Below are positions 7,863-16,253 of a stretch of 18,061 nucleotides of DNA, piece after piece (position 1 is the stretch's first letter; the number at the start of each line of letters is the position of its first letter). The notes beneath the pieces are model-generated. The model did no database searches. It was not told the origin of the DNA and saw only the letters and a program-made list of their open reading frames with translations. The position numbers and the translations under genes are program-made. The stretch spans positions 1 to 18,061 of the forward strand of contig JAGFNK010000935.1 in the NCBI GenBank assembly GCA_025769875.1, read 5' to 3'. The DNA comes from Russula earlei (Eukaryota > Basidiomycota > Agaricomycetes > Russulales > Russulaceae).

Positions 7863-8799
7863 ATGCAGACCCGCTCATCAAGAAGCTCTGATTCCTCTGC
7901 AGAAGAAACCTGAGCAGATATCAAGGCAAGATGGATGACTGAGGAGGAAGCCAAGTTCTTAAACTTCCTCTTGGAGCACAAGGACCAAATGACATCCAAC
8001 GCTATGTCCAAGGATCAAGTCTTCAATGAGGTGGCCAGTCAAATTAGGTCCCTTTGTAAGAAGGGTGGCTTCAAAACTCTGAGCTCGTGCAAGATGAAGT
8101 GGCAAAGGGTATGTGTTTCCTCTTTTCACTACACCTCAACACTGACACCATTCAACTAGATGAAGACTGACTGGGACACCATTTCTGCGATCAAAAATAA
8201 GTCTGGCATGGATTGGGATGATGTGACAGGAATGGATGTATCAGCAGAAAATTAAAATCAGGCAGTGTATGATGAGCTGGTCACGGTGCATCTGTAACTC
8301 CTGATTTGTTGACAATATCTCACTTTAGTAGGACAAACCAGCGGTCAAGAAGTTCCACCACAAGGGCTGGCCACATTGTGAGGCCATGGAATCTCTTGTA
8401 GGAACAAAAACCAAAGGCAAACATGCATACTGGGCTTCGCAGCCAATACCTCGTGCTGAGCATGCTCCATCCCAGCCACCTACTCCTGCTCACCTGACCC
8501 CCAATTTGTCTCAAGTCAGCGGCAGCAGGAGGGCATTGACTTCACCATCAAATACCTCATTTGACTTCATAACCAACAAGTGTAAATCACCTCACATTGA
8601 TGATATCCTGATGTCTGAAACATCTTCAGCTAAAAAACAGAAGGGTGACACTGTGGTGTCTGCTGTCATGGGTGTTACAGCAGTCATGAACAGAGTTGTT
8701 GATTTCTTTGACTCAACTGTCCATTCTCTTGGTCTCTCCCCGCCCATGCCTGAATTCACACCCACACCCGCTGAAGCGCGTCAGGTGATGTGTGAGTGA
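7863..8799 (+). pseudogene. PIF/Harbinger accessory protein, Myb/SANT-like DNA-binding
   Basis: Proposed exons 7863-8108, 8160-8285 and 8332-8799 total 840 nt (280 codons). Exon 1 has a Ser-rich start and RWMTEEEAKFLNFLLEHK, the first helix of a Myb/SANT-like domain. Intron 1 is 51 bp (GTATGT...CTAG). Exon 2 gives DWDTISAIKNKSGMDWDD, matching the conserved SGF-WDD region of the Myb_DNA-bind_3 family. Exon 3 starts with DKPAVKKFHHKGWPH, the domain's end, then a Ser/Pro-rich tail. The intron 2 donor is uncertain (GTGCAT at 8286 keeps frame). Stops at TGA 7911 and TAA 8253 make it a pseudogene. In this superfamily the protein binds element ends and helps the transposase enter the nucleus. Confidence 0.75.
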
Positions 8800-8931
8800 G
8801 AATGTGGGACAGTCGAGACCAGAGGGAGAGGAATGTTGAAGAGCAAGGAACCATTCCAGCTCGCGGACAAGACACTTCTTGAGGAATGAGATCGGGGCCA
8901 ATAAGGCATCAAGACAGAGCTGTGGAAGGTA
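8800..8931 (+). other. PIF element, spacer after the accessory gene
   Basis: No convincing coding sequence. The target duplication of the solo LTR (GGATT) begins at 8932. Confidence 0.4.
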
Positions 8932-9505
8932 GGATTTGTCATGAACCATTCTCTGGAGAGGGCCCTTGAAGGACCCTTCCTTATAGGAGGAAACCCAGCC
9001 TCTATGGTGTCACCCTGTTCACACGAGCAAAAGGGGTGAGTAGAGGTGTCCACAATATCGTGTGTGCATTGTTGCACAAGCGATTCTTGGCACAATCGAC
9101 ATACAGCAAGCCCCACTTAATGGCAACCCTTCTAGCAATAAAGGACAGTATTAGGGCCTTTCTAGGGACCCTTTAGGACGACTCTAGGTGCTCTACAAGG
9201 GGTACTAACCTGATATCAAAGACTCTACAACGCGTTATTAGACCAACTCTAATAACTATAGAACGAACTATAAGGCAATACTAAGGACCTTAATAGAAGT
9301 ATTAGGGTCGACTCTAAGGACCCTAATAGAGCTATATAAGGGCCTTATAAGATAACACTATTCCCTAACCAAACTCCAAGTCCTCAAATGACTGGCCCTA
9401 AACTAACTAACAGGAAATGAATCAGGTGCTTGCACGTGCACTAAAACAGCAAACACGTGGACAATAAATGCTCTTACTCATCAGGAAAAGCCTTCTTACT
9501 CAGCA

Positions 9506-9539
9506 GCTTACTGAGCATGACTGAGCATGCTCAGTAAGC
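9506..9539 (+). repeat. Perfect 14-bp inverted repeat in U3 of LTR E
   Basis: GCTTACTGAGCATG (9506-9519) and its exact complement (9526-9539) flank the 6-nt loop ACTGAG. It lies about 80 bp upstream of the TATA box, and further TTACTCAGC words lie nearby (about 9497 and 9553). A transcription-factor site is possible. Confidence 0.75.
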
Positions 9540-9621
9540 GCACCCTGACTTCTTACTCAGCACTCTATTGTGCTTGATAACAAGGTTATGACTTGTTCTC
9601 TATTTAGCAGTTCCCTTGTAG

Positions 9622-9629
9622 TATATAAG
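9622..9629 (+). promoter_or_regulatory. TATA box of LTR E
   Basis: TATATAAG, followed 5 nt later by AATAAA at 9635-9640, a compact promoter/poly(A) arrangement as in many LTRs. Confidence 0.6.
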
Positions 9630-9904
9630 TGCTCAATAAAGTAGCGGACAGTCCTCAGACTGTCCATTTGTTTACGGCACTCTCTATCCCTGGGATACTC
9701 CTTTAAGGACTGTCCCCTTTGTGACTATTCTGGCCTCCTCTCTGCATGACTGTTTGTCTCTCACAGTAACAGTGCCTCTCTGGTATCTGTTACTACTCTG
9801 GACCCTACTTCTTGCCCACACCGTCTTGGACGTCTATCGACTCATCGTTGAGCTTACCCCTCACTCTTGAACTGGATAGTTCAACAGTGAGTCTTGACAG
9901 GATT

Positions 9905-10900
9905 TGAGAGGGAGAGAGATGGCAAAGGCAAGAAGGGAGATTTTTCAGAATCAAAGGGACTGTTATTCTGAGACATAACTAGTGTCTTTTTATATGAAGT
10001 GAGAACTATGAGAGGGTGGAATATTTGGGGGAGTGGGGGTATGAGAGATGCGTACAGTGAGTAGGAGAAATGAGGTCTGTGTAAGGAATCCAAAATGCAT
10101 AAGGTAAACAAAACCAATCAGAAGTAAACAAATCAAAGAAGACAAAGGCAGTCAGAGAATTCATAGCTGAAAACAGGTGGAGAGGTAACGTACAATAGTT
10201 CTGGCAGCAGTAATCATGTGTCATTGGGGCACTGAGCCCTCGCATCTGACTGCGGTGACAATGGCAAATGATGGACAAATGCATCATGGTAGTCACGGTG
10301 GGGTGACGTGATGAAAGGGGGTCGAGAGCTGGCTGACAGGTGTGGGTGCAATTGGTATGCGATGAAAGGAAGTCAAGAGTGGACTGGACGGCGCAGGTTA
10401 AATTGCTACACGATGAAAGAAAATTGAGAGTGCGGGTGTGAGATGGTCAATGAGTTCATGAGGCGGCAGACTGCGAAATGATGAAAGGACAAGGAAGGTG
10501 ATGACATGGTCATTGAGGGCGCAAGGCGGTGGACTTGAAAATGACAAAAGGTCTAGACAAATGAGGATGGGGTTGATGAGGATGCGAGGAAGTGGGCTGG
10601 AAGAACATGAAAGAGAGAGCTTTGGTGACATCGTTGATGATGGGGTGAGGAGGTGGGCTGGAAAAGCATGAGAGAGAGAGGGCTTTGGCAACATCTGTGC
10701 TTCGAGATTGGTCCAGAAAACTGGTGATGTCGTTCTCATGAGGTGTGAAGGAAGGTGGTGGTGGAAGGAATGAAATGGAAAAATGGAGATAAGGAGAAAT
10801 GCAGGGGGAGAGACTTGATGGAGAGACATGTGAGGTGTAGGAGTTAGTTTTCATGGGGATCATGTCAGCAGTCAACCAATACCCCCAAATCACATGACTC
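9905..10900. repeat. G-rich non-coding tract with degenerate tandem units
   Basis: No gene is supported here. The word GATGAAAG recurs at 10310, 10361, 10412 and 10480, with a looser copy near 10540. The spacing is 51, 51, 68 and about 60 bp, and the intervening sequence is only partly similar, so this is an old, degenerate tandem repeat. Long minus-strand frames here are continuations of the minisatellite's open frames or composition effects. It lies within the PIF element, but whether it belongs to it is unclear. Confidence 0.45.
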
Positions 10901-10940
10901 CATGGCCAGCAGGAATCTGCCTTACACTGCACTTGCACTT

Positions 10941-11706
10941 GCACCCACACCCACACCCGCACCTGCACCCACACCCACACCCGCACCTGCACCCACACCC
11001 ACACCCGCACCTGCACCCACACCCACACCCACACCCACACCTGCACCCGCACCCACACCTGCACCCACACCCACACCTGCACCCACACCCACACCTGCAC
11101 CCACACCCACACCTGCACCACACCCACACCTGCACCCACACCCACACCTGCACCCACACCCACACCTGCACCCACACCCACACCTGCACCCACACCCACA
11201 CCTGCACCCACACCCACACCTGCACCCACACCCACACCTGCACCCACACCCACACCTGCACCCACACCCACACCTGCACCCCACACCCACACCTGCACCC
11301 ACACCCACACCTGCACCCACACCCACACCTGCACCCACACCCACACCTGACACCCACACCCACACCTGCACCCACACCCACACCTGCACCCACACCCACA
11401 CCTGCACCCACACCCACACCTGCACCCACACCCACACCTGCACCCACACCCACACCTGCACCCACACCCACACCTGCACCCACACCCACACCTGCACCCC
11501 ACCCACACCTGCACCCCACACCCACACCTGCACCCACACCCACACCTGCACCCACACCCACACCTGCACCCACACCCACACCTGCACCCACACCCACACC
11601 TGCACCCACACCCACACCTGCACCCACACCCACACCTGCACCCACACCCACACCTGCACCCACACCCACACCTGCACCCACACCCACCCACACCTGCACC
11701 CACACC
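10941..11706 (+). repeat. 18-bp-period minisatellite, about 40 copies
   Basis: The basic unit is GCACCCACACCCACACCT. The left edge is different: three 24-bp units with CCCGCACCT (10941-11012), one 30-bp unit (11013-11042), a variant 18-mer (11043-11060), then mostly regular 18-mers. Single-base indels occur near 11116, 11280, 11350, 11497 and 11514, and a short CACCCACCCA variant near 11685. The unit length is a multiple of three and has no stop codon in any frame, so long Pro/Thr/Ala, His/Pro or Thr/His/Cys frames (plus) and Gly/Val/Ala or Cys/Gly/Arg frames (minus) are artefacts of the array. The minus strand is rich in GGG runs. Confidence 0.97.
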
Positions 11707-12073
11707 AATGGCACCAATGGCTCTATGTCATATTAAATATGTCAACTGTTCTCCTACTTTGCTGCCAAGCATTACTTGAGCTCCTTGAGCCCCTCTATCA
11801 TCCTCCTATCCCATATCACACATCTTCATACACTGGGGCTAAGTGGGTTGAGGACCTACTCACTGGCCATCCAGAGCGCATTCGGACTGAGCTTGGGGTG
11901 CATAAAAAAGTATTTATCATCCTCCAGCGGATCCTCCAATGACTTGGTATCTCATCATCACGACATGTCCAAGTCGAAGAACAAATTGCTATCTTCCTTT
12001 ATACAGCTGTCACAGGGCTGCCATCGACACATGTTGGAGAGCGTTTTCAGTGGTCACCCCACACCATTTCAAA

Positions 12074-12121
12074 GTAAGTATCTCTCAGGTTTCTTTCAGA
12101 TGTTGTCTGATGGATAGCTAG
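12074..12121 (+). other. Transposase intron 1 (48 bp)
   Basis: GTAAGT donor and CTAG acceptor. Splicing gives ISKYFKK across the junction, as expected for the family. Confidence 0.8.
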
Positions 12122-12577
12122 GTATTTTAAAAAAAATCTAGGCATTCTCTCAAGCCCTCCCTTCTACACCACACTTGTGCGCCTTCCCAATGCTGATTCA
12201 CCCCCTCACCCCTTTATCCAAAGCAACCCCAAAATTTTTCCATTTCTCAAGGACGCACTGGGTGCTATTGACGGTACACATATTGACTGTTTCACCACTG
12301 CTGCAGAGTGTGATGTGGCAAGGAACCGCAAAGGAGGTCTCATGCAGAACTGCCTTGTGGGATGCTCATTTGACATCTGCTTCACCCACCTGCTGACTGG
12401 TTGGGAGGGTTCCACTGCTGACATGACACTTTTTCATGCAGCATGTCATTCTGATCTTTGTGTCCCAAGGGGGAAGTATTATCTTGGTGATGTGGGTTTT
12501 GCCTCGTCAGATGTACTTCTCACCCCTTATCGAGGCATGTGGTACCATCTAGCTGAATGGGGCCATGCTCACACAAG

Positions 12578-12628
12578 GTGAGTCTTTGTTGTCTTACTTT
12601 CAAGTTGTCTTACTGATGTTTGTCCTAG
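12578..12628 (+). other. Transposase intron 2 (51 bp)
   Basis: GTGAGT donor and CCTAG acceptor. Splicing yields HTRPCTPKELFNL, leading into the conserved region before the catalytic glutamate. Confidence 0.85.
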
Positions 12629-13152
12629 GCCATGCACACCAAAGGAGCTGTTCAATTTGCATCATGCCCAAGCTCACAATGTCATTGAACGCATTGTCAG
12701 AATTCTCAAGCGGTGTTTCAACATTCTCTCACAACCCTGCGAGTATGACATGGGAGTTCAAGCACATGTCCCATGTGCACTCGCAGCACTTCACAATCTT
12801 ATTCACGCATGTGACTCTAGGGAGATTGGCACCTTTGACAACCAAGTGGCTGACCTCCAGATGGACGCACAAGAAGAGGAAGCGCTGGCTGGTGAACTTG
12901 GAACAGGCCCTGTGACGCAGCATGAGAGGGAGCAAGCAAATATCAGGCGAAATAAAATTGCTGATGACATGTGGGAGCAGTATCAGAGAATTCAGAGGGA
13001 CCACGCAGAACATGTTATTGAATAGTGTTTTTTTCAAAAAAAGATTTTCCATTTCCTCTTCAAAAATCTCTCGCTCTGTGCACATGGATCTGGGCCCTAC
13101 AGTATGCCTCAGCAACATTCAGCAGACACAGTGGACTGAGTCAGTTCCCAGT

Positions 13153-13343
13153 CACAGCTGCAATCACAATACATGAATATGCAAATCACAAGCAAATAAA
13201 AACTCATATTAAAAAAAAACCTATTAGTTTATCATATATGTGATGTCACTTATATCACACTGGTCACACCAGTCACTCCCAGAAAATCCTGAAATTCAAG
13301 TTCAAGTTCAAAGTTCAAGAATTCTCAGTTGGTATCATGGGTC
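13153..13343 (-). repeat. Right terminal inverted repeat of PIF/Harbinger element
   Basis: Reverse complement of 7593-7780 with a handful of substitutions and small indels. Confidence 0.88.
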
Positions 13344-13673
13344 TTAGACCCCAACTCTTGGGCTGCACCTAGATACAGTACATGAGATCCCACTGTTGAA
13401 GTTCCAAGTCAATCAATTCAGAAACAGTTGAGATATGGCAGTTCAAAGTTTTGCACTCATGTCAGCACCCAAAAATTGACATTTCAAGAACTAAATATTA
13501 GGCTCCCATATTTTAGCTGCACCTAGATACAGTATATAAGGTTCTACTGTCAAAGTTTCAAGGCAATCTGTTGAGAAACTGTTGAGATATAGCAGTTTTA
13601 ATTTTGCACTCAAAATGACATCCAAAAATGGCAAGTGCAAGGTCACATGAACACAACAATAAAACATTATATT
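13344..13673 (+). repeat. Diverged tandem duplication, ~154-bp period
   Basis: GCTGCACCTAGATACAGTA occurs at 13362-13380 and 13516-13534. The sequence after each is alignable through GTTGAGATAT(G/A)(G/T)CAGTT and TTTTGCACTCA. No gene is seen in it. The first few bases, GACCC, mirror the GGGTC end of the PIF element around TTA. Confidence 0.7.
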
Positions 13674-13689
13674 AAGACTGCCAATGATT

Positions 13690-14443
13690 GTAAAACTAAG
13701 CCCATACGCACCACAACAGAGAGAAACCTACAATCCACCAGACTTGCCATTGAAGCCTTCAATGGCACACTGGAAACTAATGAGACAATCTGGACAGACA
13801 TGAGGAAGTGCTCCATCTGACAATGAGTACAACAATTCCTATACAAAGCTATGCATGCTACATACAAAATTGGCTCATACTGGTCTAACATCCCAAACCA
13901 TGAACATCATTGTCTTTGCCCAACCTGTGGAGAAACTGAATCAATGGAGCACATTATGACCCAATGCAACGCAACACCTAGGAAGTTAATATGGCAAATG
14001 GTGAAAGAAATGTGGCCACACTCACCTAACCTCTGGCCAGAAATCACCATAGGCACAATATTGGGCTATGGCTCCCTTGCCCACCCAATGGAAATAAACC
14101 CTAGCACCTGGAATGAGATGCCTGGTCCAAACACAACCCCAAAGGGGTCCAAACACCTCCTCCAAATTCTAATATCTGAAGCAGCTCACCTCATCTGGGT
14201 CTTGAGATTCAAAAGTTGCATACAAGATTATAACCACTCCGAATGTGAGATCCAAGCGAGATGGCTGTGTGTCATCAACACAAGGCTAATAAATGACAAA
14301 ATAACTGCATCAATAATCAAATGAGACAACAAATCTCAAAAGCTAGCCAAAGATACATGGGAACATGTCCTCCAGAAAAATACGGACCTCCCCCTGAATT
14401 GGTTCCTTAACTGTGAGGTTTTAGTAGGTAGGAGGTTGCCCTA
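13690..14443 (+). pseudogene. LINE ORF2 C-terminal region with zinc-binding motif
   Basis: One frame (0 mod 3) runs from the truncation point to TAG 14441-14443. It is interrupted by TGA at 13818, 13824 and 14322, again at positions where arginine or a similar codon is expected. Features in order: a VQQFLYKAMHATYKIGSYW block, then CPTCGETESMEHIMTQC, the zinc-binding motif after RNase H in fungal LINEs, then HLLQILISEAAHLIWVLR and EIQARWLCVINTRL, and a final DLPLNWF...VLVGRR tail. I recognise this arrangement from LINE ORF2 proteins of agaricomycetes. The clade (possibly Tad1-like) is a guess because RT and endonuclease are missing through truncation. Confidence 0.82.
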
Positions 14444-14531
14444 GGCACCTGAGTCCTACACTGGCCCCCCCACCAGGGTTGTTCGTAACTGCATTTCCCC
14501 TCACACCTGGTCTCTGCACCGGCTTCAGCAT

Positions 14532-14568
14532 GTTAGATAGGGCTGATCCGTCTCTCCTGCTATCTAAC
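14532..14568 (+). other. Stem-loop in the LINE 3' UTR
   Basis: GTTAGATAG and CTATCTAAC are a perfect 9-bp inverted repeat with a 19-nt loop, about 50 nt before the poly(A). Such 3' hairpins can be the RT recognition site in LINEs; here that is inferred. Confidence 0.55.
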
Positions 14569-14605
14569 AACTATTCTTAGTAATTAGTACTTGTATTAAT
14601 TACAG

Positions 14606-14611
14606 AATAAA
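14606..14611 (+). terminator. Poly(A) signal of the LINE
   Basis: AATAAA lies 9 nt before the start of the oligo-A run at 14620. Confidence 0.7.
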
Positions 14612-14668
14612 CGCTTTTCAAAAAAAAAAAAAGACTGCCAATGATTTATCCCAGCCCTTCGTCCATCT

Positions 14669-15195
14669 TCAAATGACAAACTGAGTCCCAACATTATCCT
14701 GGAGATTCCCATTTGTGTGATGGTACGTCCCCGGCCCCTCACCGGCACCGCCATGACGACCTGGCGTCGGGTTTCCCGTGGGATTCCCATTACCATTCGT
14801 GGAGGTCACCAAATCGGCAGGTTGACGAACCTGGACAAGGCGGGGATTCCCATTGGTTAACGGAATCTCCCTTTGGACACCCCCATTACTATTATTCCTC
14901 TCAGTAGAAGAGCCTACAAGCCAGGGGGGAACATGAGGCGGCTCGTTGACACGATGGCCATTGCTGCCAGTCTGAGAAGTGCACCGTGTGACTGACCTTG
15001 ACCGCGTGGCTGACCTTGACCGTGTGACTGAGTTGATCTTCTTAGGAGGGCCGGATTCGCTCTGCAACAAAAAGTGAACAAATGGATGTAATAGAACTTG
15101 AGGAAGTGGGCGCACCTAGCCGATATTGAAGGAAGCGAGAAGGACGGGGCGACGCCCATGGCGAGGATAAAGGCGACGACAGCGGACGTGTGCAT
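14669..15195 (-). CDS. Small secreted-type protein of unknown function, two exons
   Basis: ATG at 15195-15193. Exon 1 (15195-15116) encodes a signal-peptide-like start, MHTSAVVAFILAMGVAPSFS. A 56-bp intron (GTGCGC...GCAGAG, 15115-15060) is followed by exon 2 (15059-14669), giving about 156 residues. The mature part is disordered: basic TRSRS repeats encoded by an 18-bp near-direct repeat, then Asn/Gly/Pro repeats of the TNGNP type. It has a single tryptophan-containing hydrophobic word, PPWLVG, and one cysteine. A secreted role is inferred from the signal peptide. The acceptor is doubled (CAG|AG); the upstream one would switch exon 2 to another frame ending after about 60 codons. TATAAG lies at 15325-15320. 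The LINE inserted 22 bp after the stop. Confidence 0.7.
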
Positions 15196-15319
15196 TGTAA
15201 TTATCGTTGATTGAAAATGACAGTCGGAAAGCGGTGGATAGAATGCTTTTGGTAACCAGTACCAAGAGTGAAACAAAGAGAAGCGCTGCTGGAGGGCATT
15301 GGGAGTCCAGGCATTGGCT

Positions 15320-15325
15320 CTTATA
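15320..15325 (-). promoter_or_regulatory. TATA box of the small secreted-protein gene
   Basis: TATAAG on the minus strand, 125-130 bp upstream of the ATG, within GAGTATAAGAGC. A start about 30 bp downstream would leave a ~95-nt leader. Confidence 0.5.
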
Positions 15326-15453
15326 CTCCCTGGTGAGCCCGCTTCTGTACGTGGCCAACAGTGAATCTCCGAAGAGAGGATCCGCTTTATCGCATCAGTA
15401 CTTCCACAGATTGATATTTCCAGGCTTGCAGGCTTGAGAGCCCTGAGCGCAAC

Positions 15454-15815
15454 ATGACGGGGACCACTTCCGAGGGGCTGAGCACGCTCTACTCAACTCA
15501 GTGGCCAGGTTGGCTCCGTTCTTCCTCTTCGTCTCTCCTGTCCTTCCTACTGCTCCTTCCCCCATGGTCCCTGTCCCAAGCTACCTCTGTGCCCAACGTG
15601 CCGGTTCTCTCCCGTTTTTCCCATGCGACACGGTTTGTGTGTGTATTTTTTGTGTTCATTTTCATTTTTGCAGGTTCTTTCTCATCCTCTCACCCTCTTC
15701 TTCCCATCACCCTCGAGCGGCTCAGTGCATGGTCATCACAATGTCCATGCCCCCCACAGCGGCGGCGCATCAGGAAAAACATGCTAGAGGTGATAATGTG
15801 GAACTAGTAACGTAA
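15454..15815 (+). CDS. Doubtful small ORF, possibly spliced, divergent from the secreted-protein gene
   Basis: ATG 15454 opens a 117-codon frame ending at 15807, with a Ser/Leu-rich hydrophobic stretch (LLSFLLLLPPWSLS) and a second hydrophobic run that coincides with a T-rich, intron-like sequence. If GTTTGT (15633) to TTTGCAG (15673) is a 41-bp intron, the product would end at TAA 15813-15815 and lose the second hydrophobic run. I recognise no family. The sequence is pyrimidine-rich, so an open frame could be chance. The head-to-head layout with the gene at 14669-15195 leaves about 258 bp between the start codons. Confidence 0.3.
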
Positions 15816-15870
15816 TTATCATTGACTTTTTCTCTCGCTAGCGCTCGCGAGAATGTGAGGTTTTTCCTGA
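15791..15870. repeat. Palindrome-rich repeat, copy 1
   Basis: GATAATGTGGAACTAGTAAC...ATTATC (15791-15819) is the inverted counterpart of 16277-16305. It is followed by CTCTCGCTAGCGCTCGCGAG and then TTTTTCCTGA, the same order of parts as in copy 2. Confidence 0.55.
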
Positions 15871-16044
15871 AGACCCTCAATTCTCGCCCCTCGCATAGTG
15901 AAACCTGTCCAGAGACACGCAAGTGAGTTCGCAAGACTGATGGACCCAAGGATAGAATAGATGGGACCAGAGAGGAGTGAGAAACCCAGCGGGCACGCAG
16001 GAGACTACGGTTTCGTTCAGTCAGATCCGCTCGGGCACATACAA

Positions 16045-16205
16045 AGAAGGGAACAAGAGGGCCACTCCCTGTATTCGAAATATGTTTTCATAGGCAGGAG
16101 AGGTGCTAAGAGACAAGAAAGACAGGCATATGAAAGGAAATCCAAGTCAGTGGAAGGGGTCAGTCCGGACAGCACAAGGCGTCGAGACGTCGTCTCTGGT
16201 AGGCC
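16045..16205. repeat. Dispersed repeat, copy 1
   Basis: Shares a 25-nt identical block, centred on GACAGGCATATGAAAGGAAA (16118-16142), with 17609-17633. Weaker similarity extends on both sides (AAGGGAACAA... upstream, GTC...TCGAG...GTCTC downstream). No gene is recognised in either copy. Confidence 0.6.
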
Positions 16206-16253
16206 ATCAGATAAAATCTCACAAGGTAGCGAAATAATAGCAGGTGCTGGCAA

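Larger units (their letters stand above)
8937..9899 (+). mobile_element. Complete solo LTR, family E, 963 bp, with 5-bp target duplication
   Basis: Starts TGTCATGAAC and ends GTCTTGACA, a TGTCA...TGACA inverted end. GGATT is present on both sides (8932-8936 and 9900-9904). It carries a TATATAAG box (9622-9629) and an AATAAA (9635-9640) soon after, so orientation is plus. It retains CpGs that are TpG or CpA in the copy at 7256, so it is the less decayed copy. It interrupts the PIF/Harbinger element between its two genes. Confidence 0.9.
11739..13025 (+). pseudogene. PIF/Harbinger DDE transposase (DDE_Tnp_4 type)
   Basis: Three exons, 11739-12073, 12122-12577 and 12629-13025, total 1,188 nt (396 codons), with 48- and 51-bp introns (GTAAGT...CTAG and GTGAGT...CCTAG) that keep frame. 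It cuts and pastes the element. Exon 1 has [15 protein letters not shown] and EEQIAIFLYTAVTGL, the N-terminal helix-turn-helix region. Catalytic aspartate 1 is in GAIDGTHI (codon 12270), aspartate 2 in YYLGDVGF (12489), and the glutamate in NVIERI (12687), so the DDE triad is intact. The usual RNRKGG and GWEGS words are also present. One TGA (11940-11942) interrupts exon 1. The frame is open upstream through the minisatellite to ATG 10902; I chose ATG 11739 because family similarity begins there. Confidence 0.9.
7593..13343 (+). mobile_element. PIF/Harbinger DNA transposon with nested insertions
   Basis: Bounded by inverted repeats of about 190 bp that begin GGCCCATGATACC on the left and end GGTATCATGGGTC on the right. 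It encodes the two proteins diagnostic of PIF/Harbinger: a Myb/SANT-like accessory protein (7863-8799) and a DDE transposase (11739-13025), both in plus orientation. The flanking trinucleotides are TAA (7590-7592) and TTA (13344-13346), close to the TWA target sites of this superfamily but not identical. The left flank is LTR E and the right flank is not, so the element may have suffered recombination. A 963-bp solo LTR and an 18-bp minisatellite enlarge it. Confidence 0.85.
13690..14630 (+). mobile_element. 5'-truncated LINE (non-LTR retrotransposon) copy
   Basis: A 941-bp insertion flanked by the 16-bp direct repeat AAGACTGCCAATGATT (13674-13689 and 14631-14646). It contains the end of a LINE ORF2, a 3' UTR with AATAAA (14606-14611) and a poly(A) run ending at the right repeat. 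5' truncation, poly(A) and a long target duplication are the hallmarks of target-primed reverse transcription. The exact right border is ambiguous by one or two A residues. The perfect duplication indicates a fairly recent insertion. Confidence 0.93.

Noticed and set aside
10510..11736. Frames of 250-397 codons on both strands over the minisatellite
   Set aside because: They result from a stop-free 18-bp unit; all frames are open, so length is no evidence of coding.
16017..16253. Minus-strand 78-codon frame
   Set aside because: No motif, and it lies across a dispersed repeat; probably chance.
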